The notes below the pieces were generated by a model, which did no database searches, was not told the DNA's origin, and saw nothing but the letters and a program-made list of their open reading frames with translations. The translations under genes and the position numbers were made by a program. Of a stretch of DNA of 6,810 nucleotides, positions 6,047 through 6,810 are shown one piece after another (the stretch's first letter is position 1; each line of letters opens with the position of its first letter). This stretch comes from Candidatus Dadabacteria bacterium (GTDB lineage Bacteria > Desulfobacterota_D > UBA1144 > Nemesobacterales > JAJCZQ01), in the NCBI GenBank assembly GCA_030624695.1, contig JAUXJP010000053.1, forward strand, positions 1-6,810, given 5' to 3'.

Positions 6047-6810
6047 ATTCCCTCGCTCAAGTACCTGAAACCGCTGTCGGGAAGTACCGTGACAATTACT
6101 CCGGAATCAAGTTTTTTTGCAACCTCGTAAACAGCCTGAATCGCTGCCCCGCCTGAATGCCCAACAAATAAACCCTTTTTATCCATCACGTATTTCATCA
6201 TGTCGTAAGATTCTTCAGTCCCAATGCCTATTATTTCATCTGGGAAAGACTCATTAAAAATCCCGGGCTGTATTGATGATGGCATATGCTTGAGGCCTTC
6301 AAGTCCGTGTAGAGATTCGGCCGGCTGCATTGCCAAAACCTTTATATCTTTGTTGTATTCTTTTAGCCTTGCCCCTGTCCCCATAACCGTCCCGCTTGTG
6401 CCCATGCCGGCTATAAAATGAGTAATCCTTTTATTGGTTTGTTCCCAGATCTCGGGAGCGGTTGTAAGATAATGTGCAAGGGGATTTGATGGGTTATTGT
6501 ACTGGTCAGGCATAAAGTATTTTTCAGGATTCTCTTTTTTGATTTTATGTGCAAGTAATATTGCGCCGTCTGACCCTTCAAGAGGGTCGGAATTAATTAC
6601 TTTTGCACCGTAAGCTTCAAGGACTTTTTTTCTTTCAAAATTTATGTTCTGTGGTGTAACAAGTTCGACTTTATAACCAAGGGTCATTCCGATCATTGCG
6701 TATGAAATTGCGGTATTCCCGGATGAAGAATCCATAATAACCTTATCTTTTGTGAGTTCGCCGGAGGCTATGCCGTCCATAATCATCCTGTATGCCGGCC
6801 TGTCCTTTAC
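6037..6810 (-). CDS. cysM: Cysteine synthase, CysM-like, 5' end cut by window
   Basis: A PLP-dependent beta-substituting enzyme; 257 C-terminal residues are visible and the reading frame is open to the edge. It begins V-K-D-R-P-A-Y-R, so the second visible residue is the expected PLP-binding lysine of the S-V-K-D-R motif; roughly 40-50 residues are missing. Other marks: S-S-S-G-N-T-A-I-S (28-36; the usual S-G-N-T-G loop with A for the last G), the phosphate-binding G-M-G-T-S-G-T-V-M-G-T-G (135-146), G-H-S-G-G-A-A (217-223) and P-D-S-G (244-247). It forms cysteine from an activated serine and a sulfur donor. The M-G-T-G loop and the adjoining JAMM peptidase point to a CysM acting with a sulfur carrier rather than to a plain sulfide-using CysK, but that is inference. 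The protein ends directly after Y-L-S-E-G-I-W-W. Its 3' end overlaps the peptidase start by 10 nt. Confidence 0.9.
   Translation of the reverse strand, partial: VKDRPAYRMIMDGIASGELTKDKVIMDSSSGNTAISYAMIGMTLGYKVELVTPQNINFERKKVLEAYGAKVINSDPLEGSDGAILLAHKIKKENPEKYFMPDQYNNPSNPLAHYLTTAPEIWEQTNKRITHFIAGMGTSGTVMGTGARLKEYNKDIKVLAMQPAESLHGLEGLKHMPSSIQPGIFNESFPDEIIGIGTEESYDMMKYVMDKKGLFVGHSGGAAIQAVYEVAKKLDSGVIVTVLPDSGFRYLSEGIWW

Noticed and set aside
5770..6421. Short open frames overlapping the JAMM peptidase and cysteine synthase genes on both strands
   Set aside because: They overlap genes whose catalytic motifs are intact and have no family resemblance.

Overview
The window reads as ordinary chromosomal DNA of an AT-rich Gram-negative bacterium that respires through complex I. 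The Gram-negative call rests on LolA, which serves an outer membrane; complex I is shown by NuoN and the tail of NuoD. Clear Shine-Dalgarno sequences before lolA and the JAMM peptidase gene argue mildly against a typical Bacteroidia, but I cannot fix the phylum from sequence alone.

Layout from left to right: (1) bases 1-92 hold the last 29 codons of nuoD on the + strand. (2) Bases 93-368 form a convergent gap with no credible gene. It carries three diverged copies of an element of about 60 bp, spaced 84 and 77 bp apart, plus weak hairpins. (3) Bases 369-3947 on the - strand hold ftsK, lolA and a DUF218/YdcF-SanA gene, read in that order. ftsK and lolA overlap by 4 nt (stop/start TTGA), and the DUF218 gene follows after 55 bp. 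(4) Bases 4057-5496 on the - strand hold nuoN, standing alone without nuoM or nuoL beside it. (5) Bases 5585-6810 on the - strand hold a cysteine synthase gene, cut at its 5' end by the window edge, overlapping by 10 nt a gene for a JAMM (M67) metallopeptidase.

The genes suggest three functional groups. FtsK (chromosome translocation at the septum), LolA (periplasmic lipoprotein carrier) and the DUF218 membrane protein look like a division/envelope transcription unit. NuoN and NuoD are parts of NADH:quinone oxidoreductase, here encoded on opposite strands about 4 kb apart. The cysteine synthase and JAMM pair resembles the CysM-Mec+ pair of the mycobacterial CysO pathway, in which cysteine is built on the C-terminus of a ubiquitin-like sulfur carrier and then released by the JAMM protease. 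No carrier gene is visible in the window.

I see no phage, insertion sequence, CRISPR array, tRNA or rRNA. The least explained item is the triple repeat in the nuoD/DUF218 gap. The cysteine synthase-JAMM pair is the most informative metabolic signal, but it matches a known system rather than a new one.
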